64,000 nt of DNA from Symbiodinium kawagutii (GCA_009767595.1 VSDK01001812.1:1-64000), one strand, 5' to 3'. Shown: positions 36,701 to 47,319, counted from the first letter of the stretch. Notes: a model not told the origin generated them from the letters alone. A program made the numbers and translations.

Positions 36701-38795
36701 CCCACCTGAACCCACAGAAGGGCCCAAAGGCCACCAGCAGTTGCCAGAACTGCCTTAAGGTACCCAACAACAGCAGCACGATTCTGTGGGAACGAAATGG
36801 AGCAAGCCATGCAAACAATGTTGTCCATAAGGCTGACCGCAGCGTAACCAGCCAGCAGGGAGCCCAAGCCAGCCAAGAACGTCTTCGCGGTACTGCTGAG
36901 GCCAGTGAGCAATGCAATCGCTATGAGGCAATATCCGATGGAGATCAAACCTGCTCTCGAACCAGCACCAACCGCTCAAAAAGAGCAACTGGACGTGAAG
37001 AAAAAAAGGGCATGGGACAAAGGAATGAACAGGGAAGGTCAATTGAAGTGAAAATTGCTGACAAATCATTGATTGTACATCATAACATCCTACAAGAAGG
37101 AGCCGAACAGCATGGTGGGCCAGCTGCTTTGTGGGAGTATAGGTTGGCTCCAAATGCAAAACTGTGATCTGAGTTTGTTCTGGTTGGCTTATTTTGATGC
37201 TGTGATGATCGGTTTCTCAAAGAGTGGCACCCGTGGAGTCAAATCAACCAAGTCATTTCACCAAGCGACAACGAAGATGGTTGGTAGACTAAAACACTGG
37301 AATCATCAGTCCATCTTCGGTCATGCTCTCATTTGTTGCTGCAATGATCTGCAATATCGTGCTGCATGCTGCGGTGTTTCTTGGATCTTCATAATGCATT
37401 TTCCCTGAAATTTTGTAGGGGTCTATGTCTGGTGCATGACGACATGAAGCTGATGCCAACCAATTCCATTCGTGATCTTCCCAATCAGATTTCGTGATCA
37501 TGGATCTTGTTTGGTTTGGTTCTGCATGGTTCTGGCCTCAATGTCCCGCAGGATTGTGGGCGAGGAGGTAGCAGTACAAGAAACATGAATTTCACTTTGC
37601 TGCGCATTCTTGCCACCATTTATCATGATTATGGCCCATTAACTAGCAAGCATTCACGTCATTTCATATCTGTTCATGTACCCTGTACAAACGTCATGTT
37701 TATTTTTACCAACTTTAAACTACCTATAGTACAGCTCTTCCATGAAACTAACCATCCTGGGCACGATCAGGTGCATCACCCGGATCCGGCGTCGACTCCC
37801 CAGGATCGGGGCGATGGAACTCCCAAGAATGCGAGTCAAGTCATTTGATCCTATCGTCAATCGTTCAAGACTATACACACAAAACATGTTTGTCAATACA
37901 ATTGCCATCGGTCAATCAATCCAAATCATTTCATATCATCTCGTTAATTCACTAACTCAATTTGGTGACCTAGATCAGAGGGGGATTGGATCAGAGTGGG
38001 TGCGCATGAAATTGCATATTATTGATAATAATCAACGACCCCATTGATGCATCAGCGACGATATGCTTGAAGCATCTTGAAGCCACTTCCTACACAACGC
38101 CATCACTTCCGGTCAAGGCACAGCTGCCCACCGAAACGGCTGCCTTGGGCCCAAGGCGATCAAACAACAGACCTCCAAGGAAGCCGGCCACGTTTCCCAT
38201 GAAGGTCATGGCACCGATCACCGTAGCTCCCGTCATGCTGATTTCCAAGGAATCCCGAAGATCATTTTGCCAGGCGCCCATGCAATAGACCGAGCCAGCC
38301 ACCACCTGGGGCTGATTGCATCAACAGGAACTCAGTAGCGGGGGAACACACCATTGTACACCATGAACATCCATGAAGATCCATACTGACGACTCTGTTG
38401 ACGCTTCTTTTTGGCTGCCCCGCCTGGACCATAGCACTCATGATGATCAACCACCATTGATCAGCGCTGCTTACCAACTGGTCATCTGCTTTGTACTTGG
38501 CAAATCCCCAGGTGAATTCCCAAATCAAAAACATCAGCGCGGCGCCGATCATGCCGATGAAGGTCTCTGTTGTGAGATGGTGCTGTCGAATGGCCTCTAT
38601 TAATGAGAGGTCCATGGGTTGACGGTGCGGTTGATGATGGACTTGTTGCTGATCAAAAAACGGCCGGGAGCTCTGAAGTAATGTAGTGGCGTCGTCTTCA
38701 CATCCCTCCGCTCCAGTGGCAGAGACGCAAACGAAGCATCCCCAACATAGCACAGCAAGAGCCAACGTTGCCACACCACCTGTCACTCCTCGCAT
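30715..38795 (-). CDS. nodulin-like MFS transporter, 11 exons, about 563 residues
   Basis: Coding exons by position (minus strand): 38795-38475, 38305-38110, 36950-36706, 36483-36348, 35787-35609, 34750-34664 (start may be 34764 with exon 5 extended), 34425-34276, 33421-33364, 32901-32759, 31260-31192, 30822-30715. Phases agree throughout, giving 1692 nt ending in TGA. Residues 1-28 look like a signal peptide or anchor, followed by CEDDATTLLQ and a membrane segment at about 78-95. The MFS part has GGLLFDRLGP (about 151-160) after TM2, SFPQNR (225-230) as in nodulin-like proteins, DFWLLW (366-371) opening the second half, SRVVVGILSDKY (415-426), VGLSFGSYYTIVVPI (470-484) with NEMYG, and a C-terminal CEGPGCY. 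Family knowledge: nodulin-like MFS proteins move small solutes across membranes; the substrate here is unknown. Donors are GT (introns 1, 3, 4, 5), GA (2, 10) and GC (6-9), all with AG acceptors, typical of dinoflagellates. Introns hold family-A and family-B elements. Confidence 0.82.
32262..32362. mobile_element. family-B element in transporter intron 9
   Basis: TGGCTGTACCATCATTAACC on the left, TGGTTAATATTGACCCATAG on the right, with the inverted word pair typical of the family. Confidence 0.5.
32759..32901 (-). CDS. transporter exon 9 (TM10 region)
   Basis: HWPGIMLGTLLVGLSFGSYY and IVVPIVNEMYG match the PG...G.GYGA.W.I.P...SE.FG region of nodulin-like MFS proteins. It ends TCCCAG before a GC donor (GCAGGA). 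Confidence 0.8.
32955..33035. mobile_element. family-B element in transporter intron 8
   Basis: GGCCATGGGTCAATATGAACC followed by AGTGGGGGTTAAAAACCAAC; only one terminus is clear. Confidence 0.45.
33149..33354. mobile_element. family-A TIR element, long variant, in transporter intron 8
   Basis: About 206 bp, bounded by GGTGGTTTCTCAAAATAGGG and CCTATGACTTGAGAAACCACC as near-perfect inverted ends. Its right end lies only about 8-10 nt from the GC donor of exon 8. Confidence 0.75.
34835..34880. mobile_element. family-A element, left-end fragment, in transporter intron 5
   Basis: GGGTGTTTCTGAAACTAGGG and CACCCCCAAATCAGTAAACC are present; no matching right end. Confidence 0.5.
35837..35945. mobile_element. 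family-A TIR element in transporter intron 4
   Basis: GGTTTTTTTTCAAAATGGGG, then CCCCCAAATCATCCAATAGT; right end GGGGGGTCCCATTTTGAGAT then GCCACCC. Flanks read AACCAAT and CAATGAA, a possible CAAT(G) target duplication. Confidence 0.7.
36706..36950 (-). CDS. transporter exon 3 (TM3-TM5, SFPQNR motif)
   Basis: Starts after GAGCAG with two bases completing a glycine codon and ends GTTCAG before GTGGGC. It encodes GYCLIAIALLTG, a second hydrophobic span, and SFPQNRAAVVGYLKAVLATAG, the most family-diagnostic part. Confidence 0.85.
38475..38795 (-). CDS. transporter exon 1 (N-terminal leader and first membrane segment)
   Basis: Starts at ATG (MRGVTGGVATLALAVLCWGC) and runs 107 codons to a strong GTAAGC donor in phase 0. 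The leader is hydrophobic and is followed by an acidic CEDDATTLLQ stretch. Upstream the frame stays open, but this ATG gives the plausible signal sequence. Confidence 0.8.
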
Positions 38796-38799
38796 CAGG

Positions 38800-40925
38800 T
38801 GACTCAATGATATATGAACGGTACAGTGTTTCAGCTGACCGTTTTGGTCAGCATTGCTGGGCATTTGAGCATGAAATGGCATGGAATGGATGGAAGAATA
38901 GCATAGAATAGCTAGATTTACAACACTTACCAAGTGCAGAGGCCAAATCGCAACAGCACAGGTGGGAGATCATTGTGAATCATTATGAGCTCAGGACCCT
39001 GATAAATGCACTCATGCTGGGGTGGAGTTTGCTTCGGCATCAACAAATCAACTCATGCACTTCAAGCGGCTTGCGGCTTCAACAAGGCCCCAACCCCGGA
39101 AAGCCCTACCTCAGACATGCAGGTCGCATTCAACCTTAGTGATTCTTTCACTGGCCGCCACCGGGCCGTCCAATGTCGGCCATTTTTCATATGGGCAGTG
39201 TCCAATTGACCGGGCCGGCCTTGTATGGACATCGTGATTCAGAAGAGAAAAACACAGGAATGGATTCAACAAACATCCGTTCATAGGTCAAAGTGTTACA
39301 CAGCTACTCCATCAAAATCATGGCCAAGGACTCAATTATATATGCTGTCAAACAATTACCTACATCCAATTGCCATAAGTGATGGTTGCTTGATCTTCCC
39401 ATCGCATTTTCATGATTGAAAGAAATCAAACAGCAACTTTTCCGCAACATGATGAACAGCCGAGTGGTCCCAGGACACCCGAGAGTTTGCTCCATCCGTT
39501 TCGAAAATTCAGGGGGAAACATAACTACAAGTAGGAACAAACTCAGTTCGTCCTTGGCATTTTTCTTCAGGATGGTATAGAATCGAATCGGGAACCTAAA
39601 CAGTCGGAAGTAATGAATTGAGCCGATTTCGAACCATTAAAGAATGAACCGTTAGAAACTGAACTCCAACCAATGTAATGTAAACAGCAGAACCGGTGAC
39701 TACGGAACCGAACCCCTGAGCACCAGGGGTTGGTAGGCGCCCTACCTATGGTTACTTGCAACCTGCTGCCACTCATGGACACAAACTCGCATACAATAGC
39801 GCCTGCAATGCGTGCAGTTGCCTGTTTGTTTGCTCCGTGTCAGTTCCGAAACCAATGGATCCCAGCAACCAATGAGGTGAAGATCGGTTGAACTGGGTCG
39901 CCAACTCCAATTTTCCAGACATCATGTCATCAACTACAAGCAGCCTCGGTGCACTCCGGTCATGCTGCCTCACTCCCTGTTGGATGGCCACTGTTGCACT
40001 GCAGTTGGCTTCTCAAATGGCTTCGTATACAATGCAGGCATCACGTTTTGGCATCATGTTCGTCTACCTGCAACAATGCATTCATCCCTGGCATGCTACC
40101 AGCGAAAAACCCGATCACCATCAGATATGATGCTGTCATGCGTTGTGTGTCCAAATTGAAGAGCTGAGAAAAGGGATCCAGAAATGCCTACCTCCCGAAA
40201 TGTGTTGCTTCAATCAATTCTCAGCTTGGGATAGCGCAGGGGAGAATTCTGGGTTACCACCATTCATGCACTGATTTCCCACCGTCATAAGATAGTTTTT
40301 GTTGCTTATCATCACTGTTCACCATTACAAGCCATAGTCAACCATGATCAACCATTCTGAACCATTCATGGTTTAAGTTTAAACATGGTTTTACTTTTAT
40401 TATCTGTTACTCAAGCCATTGATATGCGCATCAACAATAAATATTGTCGCCATGATGGACATCGTTCATCGTGGTTTGCCAACATTCATTCACTAAGCAT
40501 TGCTGACCAGTGACTAGCTAGCACTAGCCGGAATCAACCACCCTTGAAACAAACCATCCCATCAAAATAGCCATCACCTAAACACTGTAGCCATCATTCA
40601 TCTAGATGTCACTTAAACATATGTACATATTTGATAGATAGATATGTATACATACATATATATCTATAATTATATATATATATTGCTTAAATCAATAGAG
40701 AAAAATCCGGACAAAAATACACATGCACACACACATAATAAATAGATATATAAAAATTGATATAATAAATATAGATATGCCATCACTTCCCGATTCTTTA
40801 ACTGTCCTTCTGCTGATAAGGCACACACCTTGGCCTCTCAGGTCGTGGCTGCTCTCTCCATGACAGCGATCGTAGCAAGGCCTCGGCGCCGAAGCGATGG
40901 TGGTGTCTCTGAGAAGCCCCGAAAA
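38800..40925. other. intergenic upstream of the transporter gene
   Basis: Overlapping frames at 39006-39237 and 39888-40167 with no recognisable domain; AT-rich repeats at 40635-40690. No TATA-type promoter is expected in dinoflagellates and none was assigned. Confidence 0.3.
40635..40690. repeat. (AT)n/(GATA)n microsatellite
   Basis: ATATAT and GATA-like words over about 55 bp. Confidence 0.75.
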
Positions 40926-41006
40926 ATGGTTGGTTTATTACTGTGAATGGTCAGATATGGATAGTATCGAATGATTTGGGGAGCCCCCTATTTGAGAAAA
41001 CAACCT
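40926..41006. mobile_element. family-A element, right portion
   Basis: Interior TGGTTTATTACTGTGAATGG and GATTTGGGGAGCCCCC, right end CTATTTGAGAAAACAACC. The left terminus is missing. Confidence 0.55.
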
Positions 41007-41431
41007 ATATTCGTAGGTATGGTGTGATATAGTTGAAAGATTTGTTGATCTATTAGGCAACAGGTACAGAAGCAAATGCACGTTTATTCATTCAAATGTA
41101 TGTGTACATTCAAAATTTACGGACAATGAAACATGTACACAGTTGTATGTGTGGTAGTCATGTTAGGGGTATTCATCGCTTGTTGGACTTTGGTTCTAGT
41201 ATGTTCCAGTTGATAATTGACAATGCTTTTGGAACATAAGATGACGATACAGCCCTGGAAAGCCAATGACTCATCTGGCTGAGAATGATGACTAGTAAGC
41301 CCCAAAATCCCCAAACCTGGTTGAGAATCCTGGCAGAAAACCACTGAACCAGCCGCGCGAGCGCGGGACATCTTAGGACCATGCCCCATAGACCACCACA
41401 TTGGGACGCACCTGGCTGGTTGTCATCTCAC

Positions 41432-41471
41432 CTTGGAAGTCATAGGAGCAGCCAAGGGTTCGACCTCCCAA
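41432..41471 (-). CDS. candidate small exon following the 41.7-kb exon
   Basis: 40 nt between a TTTCCAG acceptor and a good donor (CAAG then GTGAGA), reading LGGRTLGCSYDFQ. Its incoming phase matches the exon at 41649-41837, and its outgoing phase would join an open frame at about 41117-41340 (DESLAFQGCIVILCSK). No family recognised. Confidence 0.3.
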
Positions 41472-41648
41472 CTGGAAACGCCGCAGGGATGCATAGGTAT
41501 GCATGGAGATGCGTGGTTTGGTAGATGATTAACGGCCATTAGATTTTGTTGGCTGATCTGTTGGAGCCAAGGTTCATCATGTGCAGTGCATAAGCTCGTG
41601 GTCCAGAACTCCCTTGGTGAAGTCTGTTGGAACACTACTCGGGCTTAC

Positions 41649-41837
41649 CGCTCTGATCAGGGGTTGAAGGGTTGGCTTCCAGGGCTTTTGGCCAAGGCCA
41701 TTGCAAGAGATGACAAACGGAGCGCATTGCTGACACAACCAGGCCACGAAACAGATGGAGACACAGCTCCCAATTGCCACCTGCACCGGTCGGCACCATG
41801 CAAACGCTGCTGTGATGATCACAAATGTGTCAGCCAT
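41649..41837 (-). CDS. candidate exon of a membrane protein
   Basis: 63 codons from MADTFVIITAAFAWCRPVQV to LQPLIRA, then a strong GTAAGC donor. A CACTGAG precedes the ATG, so it may be either a first exon or an internal one. Two hydrophobic stretches (VIITAAFAWC and VAIGSCVSICFVAWLC) suggest membrane helices. An in-frame TGA lies 12 nt upstream of the ATG. Protein family not recognised. Confidence 0.42.
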
Positions 41838-41849
41838 CTCAGTGGGTCA

Positions 41850-44085
41850 CCCTAACAAGGAAGCTGAACAGCCCAACACAGTGTCCCAACACAGATTAAT
41901 CTGTTCATTTGTGAGCGGTAGGGCCGCAGTGCATTGACCCACAAACACTTTCGGAAGCAGTCGTTAGGTTCTTCTGCGATTGAAGGCTGGGAAATCACTG
42001 ATGAAGACTGCATCCACAGATGTTTTTCGCAACGTCAATGATAAAAAACTGATAGTTGTGACCTTGCGATTGCGTCAAAATCTATATTTGATGGTACCTG
42101 CACTTCTAAATTGAAAGATATATGCATGTATATTATATATACATGACATATATGTGCATATATGTCTATGTTATATGTGTGTGTGTGTATATGTGCGTGT
42201 GTTTATGCAAACAACTAGCCACTTGAGCACGCGCATATGGCACCTCGTTGGCTGGCGCTGGTTGCTGCACTCCATGCCACTGCGTCAAGGTTTTCTGGTT
42301 CACCTGGGCGGGGACCGAAAAAATCGGACCATCAGTGGCTCGTACCTGAGCCACACTCTTATTGGTTACCTGGGTACCCTGATTTTAAAATAGTGGTTAT
42401 TGGCATTTATTGGCAAGGGGATCCTGAGCCTCTTAAGATGAAGAAATGATTCACCATAGTGGAAAAATCGAAGCAGCGATTTGTCCTGCAATTTTAGTGG
42501 GGAATTTGCTGATCTATTCCCAGCTCATGCGCAAAGAAGAGCGCGGCCGATATAGAGGATCAGCTTCAGAACATCCATTGAAGCCAGCATGTGGGATGGC
42601 TGCATGCTGGATGCTGGATAATTAGTGGGTGATATTGGCTGCCGTGCATCATGACTTACATGTTCCTTCAATTCGTTGCCTAGAAGCAGCTATAGCAAAA
42701 TGATCAAAATGATGGGAAATGCACATTGTTGACATTGGATCCGAGCCTCGCCCCATCCCAAACTGACCCTTGAAACACCAATCCTGGCCACGAACCATTG
42801 AAAGCGCTGCCGGTTCTGGTGCCCAGTGACGCGAAGCCAAGCTCAAAGCCCTGGCGGTGCGGAATCTTCCAATTTTAAGGATGCGAAATTTGCGAGTCGC
42901 ACCGCAACGAAATGCACTGAGTTGTTTTAAGACTTTTCCAGGCATGACAAGTTGCGAAGTCAGAGGCAAGTTTCCTACAAGTTGTGAATGGTTTGCTCTG
43001 AGTCCCGGATTCTGAAGGCAAAGACTGCCTCTGCCACTCCGTAGCCTGGACGCACGCACTCATGGCCTAGGCTTTTGAAAAAGATTTTGGTCAAGCGAAA
43101 ACATGAACTCAGTCGCAGTTAGGATCAGTTGGGTACCTTCCCAACTGTTTGCAAGGACCTCCAACAAGGTGCCGTGCAACTTTAATCAACTTCGCATTCA
43201 TCCACAACTTGCAAAGTTCCTGTGTTTCCCTGCACGCACTTGTGCTGTGGGCTTTCTCAGGGTTGTTTGAGTCGATGTGCCCTTTGTCCTTTTTTGGTGC
43301 ATTCGACCCAACGCTTAACTGCAACCACGCCGCAGAAGAAAGGGCCACTGCATCGGACACATGCTGCTGCAAGTCTATTGCCGCTTGCCATTTCCTGGCC
43401 TTCTCACCTCGGACAACTTCAGAGCACAGCGTCTCAAAATGAAACCAATAAAGACGGAAAAGAAAAGACAGATACTTTCATATAATATATAACAAGCAGA
43501 AGAGAACGCCGAATGGAAAGAGAAAAAAAGAGAAGAGAAAAGAACAGCTACAAAACTGAACGGGGGACGGGTGTCGGATGGTATGGGTATGGACAGTCCC
43601 CATCAAGCCATGAGCCCAGGCAACAAAATAATCAGAGGCGCATCTGACCCCTTTGCCCTTTGACCAACCAATACCACCCACAAATGACCCACAAACAATT
43701 CATGACTCAGATTACTCCTTGACCAATCACACAGGCAACTAACGGCTTTGAGTGAGCCCCTTCTTTTGAGGCTACCCTTTGAACATTCATGGCTGGTAGG
43801 CACTTGGACCTGCCGCCCCCCGGCCACATATCACAAGATTTTTTTTGCCAGGGCGTCCAACGGTTTGCCCATATCACTGGGATGCGAAACCCTACTTTGA
43901 TCAAGAATGGCATTTCAGGCTTCAATATGGGCGCAGCCAATGTTCGAGACAATCATGATGATCGTGTTTAACTTCATAAAATCTCCAAGTGAAGATGCTG
44001 TCCCATCACTATCCCGCCAAGATCCCCTGCGTGGTGCTAATCTGTTCTGTAAGAATCCATCTTTCTGGACTTAGGAGTTTGGCAA
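41850..44085. other. intergenic or intronic, nothing clear
   Basis: GT/AT-rich microsatellite-like words at 42120-42200. Open frames at 42649-43059 and 43109-43485 on both strands overlap and show no domain. Confidence 0.3.
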
Positions 44086-44155
44086 TTGGAAACCAACATG
44101 CTTAGGGTGACCATGTTCTCCTATGTTCTCCCCAAGTCAAAGCACCGTTTAGAAG

Positions 44156-44215
44156 GTACCACAACCGCACTGATGACCAAGCTGCAGGCAGAGATTGCGG
44201 ATGTGATCGCCACAG
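44156..44215 (+). CDS. candidate exon, pairs with the 44.5-kb exon
   Basis: 60 nt after an AGAAG acceptor reading TTTALMTKLQAEIADVIAT, then CACAG with a GT donor in phase 1. The frame is also open upstream to an ATG at 44086, so the 5' limit is uncertain. Confidence 0.3.
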
Positions 44216-44347
44216 GTCCAACATCAAAGTTCTTGGATTCCAAGAGGGCGAGGCACCTGGTCCGACAGAGCTGCGACGTCAACAAATCCATTGCCAGGCT
44301 TACATCCTCTTAATGGGATTCCTATGCAAAAATTGTTGCCATGATCA

Positions 44348-44405
44348 CCATCATCATCACCATCACCATCACCATCACCATCATCATCATCATCATCATC
44401 ATCAT
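44348..44405. repeat. (CATCAC)n/(CAT)n microsatellite
   Basis: CATCACCATCACC units pass into pure CAT repeats; it lies inside the putative intron between the two plus-strand exons. Confidence 0.9.
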
Positions 44406-44509
44406 AACCACCATCACGGACCACCGCACCAAGCACGTTCGCCCGAGCCCCAAAACTTGATATACTGGGTTTTCTGATAATTTAGCTCTACCAAAACCAC
44501 TACCGACAG

Positions 44510-44613
44510 ATTCTGGGGTGGCTATGGACCTCCTATCAGAGACCAAAAAGGGCGAACCAAGCTTTACTGAAAGAGCTGCAGGCACATTTGCCATCGCGCT
44601 CCACAAGCCCTGA
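44510..44613 (+). CDS. candidate terminal exon, unknown protein
   Basis: After CCGACAG, two bases complete a codon left open by the 44156-44215 exon. The frame then reads SGVAMDLLSETKKGEPSFTE and ends HKP before TGA. Composition is coding-like, with no domain. It is the only plus-strand gene candidate here and would be tail-to-tail with the PPR gene. Confidence 0.33.
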
Positions 44614-44782
44614 TTGCAGCAGCCAGAGCAAAGTCATCAGCATGTGCGGAGAGTACGAGCTCCAAGCCCCTTTGCCAATGCCTTGCGACCTGTCGCGAAA
44701 CGTGCAATAAGTTGTTCAGTTGCATCGTTTGCTAGACCTGGGATCACTGGATCTACATCATCTACTCAAACAATGGTAGATT

Positions 44783-45382
44783 TCAACAGCCCAAACGGCG
44801 CATCAGCCGCCTGCCCACCCCGACAAAATCGGAGGCAGCGGAGCACCACACCTTGCAAATGCTGAGGGCCAAGTTGAAGGAAAAATCCGAAGGCATCACA
44901 TCTCCAGGTCGATGTCGCAACTGATCCAGAAGCCATAGTGACCAACGCCACTGACCTGCTTGCTGGCAAGCTCCAGCCACTGCAGACCATGGAAGTTCCG
45001 ATGAATCGTCAAGGATCATCCTCGAAATCAACGCCACCGGCCATTTCCATTCCTCTGCCTGACGGCAGGTGCTAACCACCAACGAGAACGTGATGGAAGA
45101 TGGCGACACTTCACACATCTTCATCTCCTCCAAGACATGCACCGCATTGCGCCAGCCCCCGACCAAAGAATGCTTCATGAGCAGTGCATGAAAGCCCGCC
45201 AGGCAGTGGCCATAGCCTTCTCTCAGCATGCTGCTCCGAAGCTCCAAGGCATGTTGCCAGGCGCGAGCTGCCTGACATGTCTGGATGGCCTCCACAAAGG
45301 CCAGGCGTCTGGAAACATGGTCCCAGTCATCGCTGGAAGCCACCCTCCGCACCAGGGACACCAGGCGACGGCATGGCTTCAT
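44783..45382 (-). CDS. pentatricopeptide-repeat-like protein
   Basis: About 199 residues of helical repeats near 35 residues apart: WQHALELRSSMLREG, WRNAVHVLEEMKMCEVSPSS, WKWPVALISRMILDDS, WRWSLWLLDQLRH and SFNLALSICK. Each has the W-x-x-(A/S)-(L/V)-x-L pattern and the ...C...W spacing of dinoflagellate PPR proteins, which bind single-stranded RNA, usually in organelles. An in-frame TGA lies 12 nt before the ATG, supporting this start unless an upstream exon is spliced in. The frame runs to a stop at 44783, but a good donor (TTGCAAG then GTGTGG) at about 44854 may end the exon after ALSICK, which is where the repeat pattern stops. Whether more exons follow is unknown. Confidence 0.68.
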   Translation of the reverse strand: MKPCRRLVSLVRRVASSDDWDHVSRRLAFVEAIQTCQAARAWQHALELRSSMLREGYGHCLAGFHALLMKHSLVGGWRNAVHVLEEMKMCEVSPSSITFSLVVSTCRQAEEWKWPVALISRMILDDSSELPWSAVAGACQQAGQWRWSLWLLDQLRHRPGDVMPSDFSFNLALSICKVWCSAASDFVGVGRRLMRRLGC

Positions 45383-45399
45383 ATAGCGACGTCATCCCA

Positions 45400-46448
45400 T
45401 GGGCAAAGGGGCCTCCCCACAGATTAAGCTACAGTAAGTCCAGGGATGTCCAGGGCGTGCCTGAAAAGTGTGCCCATCTCCTGTATCATGATCCTATTCC
45501 TATATGCTATGGCTATGGCTGAACAAAACGCCGGGGATCCACCCTGGCGGCATTGGAAACTCAGCCATTTCAACCCGCGGATCCTTCAGTTTGAATCCAA
45601 CCCGAGGCCATAACATGCAAAGTGGATGGCCTATTGCAGTGGATCAAGTGATAACCAGTGCGTATCTCGACCTCCCGCCTCAACAGTTAGTGTGGCATGT
45701 ACTTAGAGCTTATAGTATCTCATAGTAATTGAGGAAACTGGATGCTGACGGCACTGAACCCATGGCCCCACAGTGCCCTACATTTGAACAAATCCATTTC
45801 GTCTGACGATGGTTTATCAAGATGTGGCTTCCCTAGGCTTACCCCCTCCTACTCCATGTGCCAGGGCTGTGTGCAAGTCCAGACGGGCAACTTAGTGGAA
45901 AGCGCATGACATCAAATAGCCATTGCCAGCCACAAAAACGGGCATTGAATGAATACTCCAACATATTCCAACGAAATGATTTGTGTTTGTCTATTTTTGG
46001 GATGTTCAGCACAGGGTTTTGATTCACTGACACAAATGCCACAGCAAGATTCGCGATTCATTTCACACCCTATCACACCCCTACCACAGAAGAAGTAAAA
46101 CAAAGCACGTGGAAAGCCATATGCCATGTCCCATGCCATGTCCCATGCCATGTCCCATGCCAAGCCATATGCCATGTCCCATGCCATGTCCCATGCCATG
46201 TCCCATGCCATGTACTTCCCAGGCTTCCAAGAGACCATCTGACTCAGATGCTGATGCCTGTGGCAGCTGAGCTGTACGAGCTGCGAAGGGAGCATCTAGA
46301 TTCAAAAGAGGCTCCTGCGCGGGAGAAGTAATGGGAACCCCATGGTAGCCATGGTATCAATGGCCGAAAGCAAGGCACAAGCCCAAGTAAAAGGCGCAAC
46401 TGCGTGTGCAACTGCCCAACGCCCTGGCATGACAACCGGTGCTCTTTT
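45400..46448. other. intergenic, with CATGCC repeat
   Basis: No gene recognised. The 45912-46305 frames run through the tandem repeat. Confidence 0.35.
46112..46214. repeat. 12-bp tandem repeat with a higher-order unit
   Basis: CATGCCATGTCC units form two blocks, each starting AAGCCATATGCCATGTCC, giving a roughly 48-bp higher-order repeat. It translates on the minus strand to a MGHGMGHG artefact. Confidence 0.85.
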
Positions 46449-46556
46449 GCAAGTGTTAACCCTCTGGTGATCTAACATAGCAATGCATAGAGTCTACCAT
46501 TTTTAGATTGGGAATGTAATGTTCATCGCTGTGTTAGATCACCGGAGGGTACTTGC
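46449..46556. mobile_element. family-D foldback element
   Basis: Long inverted ends: ACCCTCTGGTGATCTAACAT (from 46459), extended by AGCAATG, against the inverse of GTGTTAGATCACCGGAGGGT (to 46550). About 24 of 27 bases pair. Outer GCAAGT/ACTTGC words also pair. The interior is about 35 bp, AT-rich and non-coding. Confidence 0.75.
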
Positions 46557-46559
46557 TAA

Positions 46560-47170
46560 AACCCGGCGTGTCGAATTGTTGCCAAATGCAGCTATGAGCT
46601 ATTATGGCCTGTTTGCGTGTGTTGACTTGGAAATCCTGAGAAAGTGATAGGATCCCTCCAGGATCCATGACAAATCAATCATTAAGCATGTCCCTCTATA
46701 TATTTCATCCAAAACAAACCACCGCATCAATATGCACTATCTCATATTGCAGAGTTCGATGTCATAATGTGCATCCGTTTGTGTGCCAGTCTTTCCACTC
46801 TCTGCAATTGTGCGGGTACCACATTCCCCTGAAGAAACATATCTTGGCAAAATGCTTTCCGATTTGAATTCATCCCAGTTGTGAGAATGACAGGCTGAGA
46901 ACTTATACTAAATTCTTCCTTTTCTTACTAGATCCGTGTAAATCAACCACTCCTCAATTCACCAGTTCAATAGCTCTCGATTCACCATCAATGTCAAGGT
47001 TTAAGGTGTTTAGGGATCCATGGATCCACCACTAACTTTTTAAAATGAGTCCACAATTGTACCCACGATCCCCAAATATCTCAAATTATCAGGATATCAA
47101 TGAGGAAACCTGGGTACATCAACCAGCTATAATATCGGTCCATCACTTGCAGGCCCCAAATTATTAGTAG
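46560..47170. other. intergenic or intronic, nothing recognised
   Basis: No domain or element ends seen. Confidence 0.3.
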
Positions 47171-47177
47171 AACCTGC

Positions 47178-47319
47178 CTGGGAAACGCAGCAACACCGAC
47201 GCTGAGATCGGTCCTCGTCAGAACGCTGCGGGCGAAACCTGGGTCTCTGGCCATCAAGACAAGCCCCCAAGACAAATGCAAGACATCGTCATGGAAGTAC
47301 ACCGGGAAGTTCCCATCCA
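47178..47319 (-). CDS. candidate exon, possible membrane-protein gene
   Basis: After an ATTCAG acceptor the frame reads DGNFPVYFHDDVLHLSWGLV and continues to VGVAAFP before a possible GC donor (CCCAG then GCAGG). The acceptor leaves two bases to complete a codon. The phase does not match the 47442 exon as drawn, so either a splice site is misplaced or an exon is missing. Confidence 0.4.
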
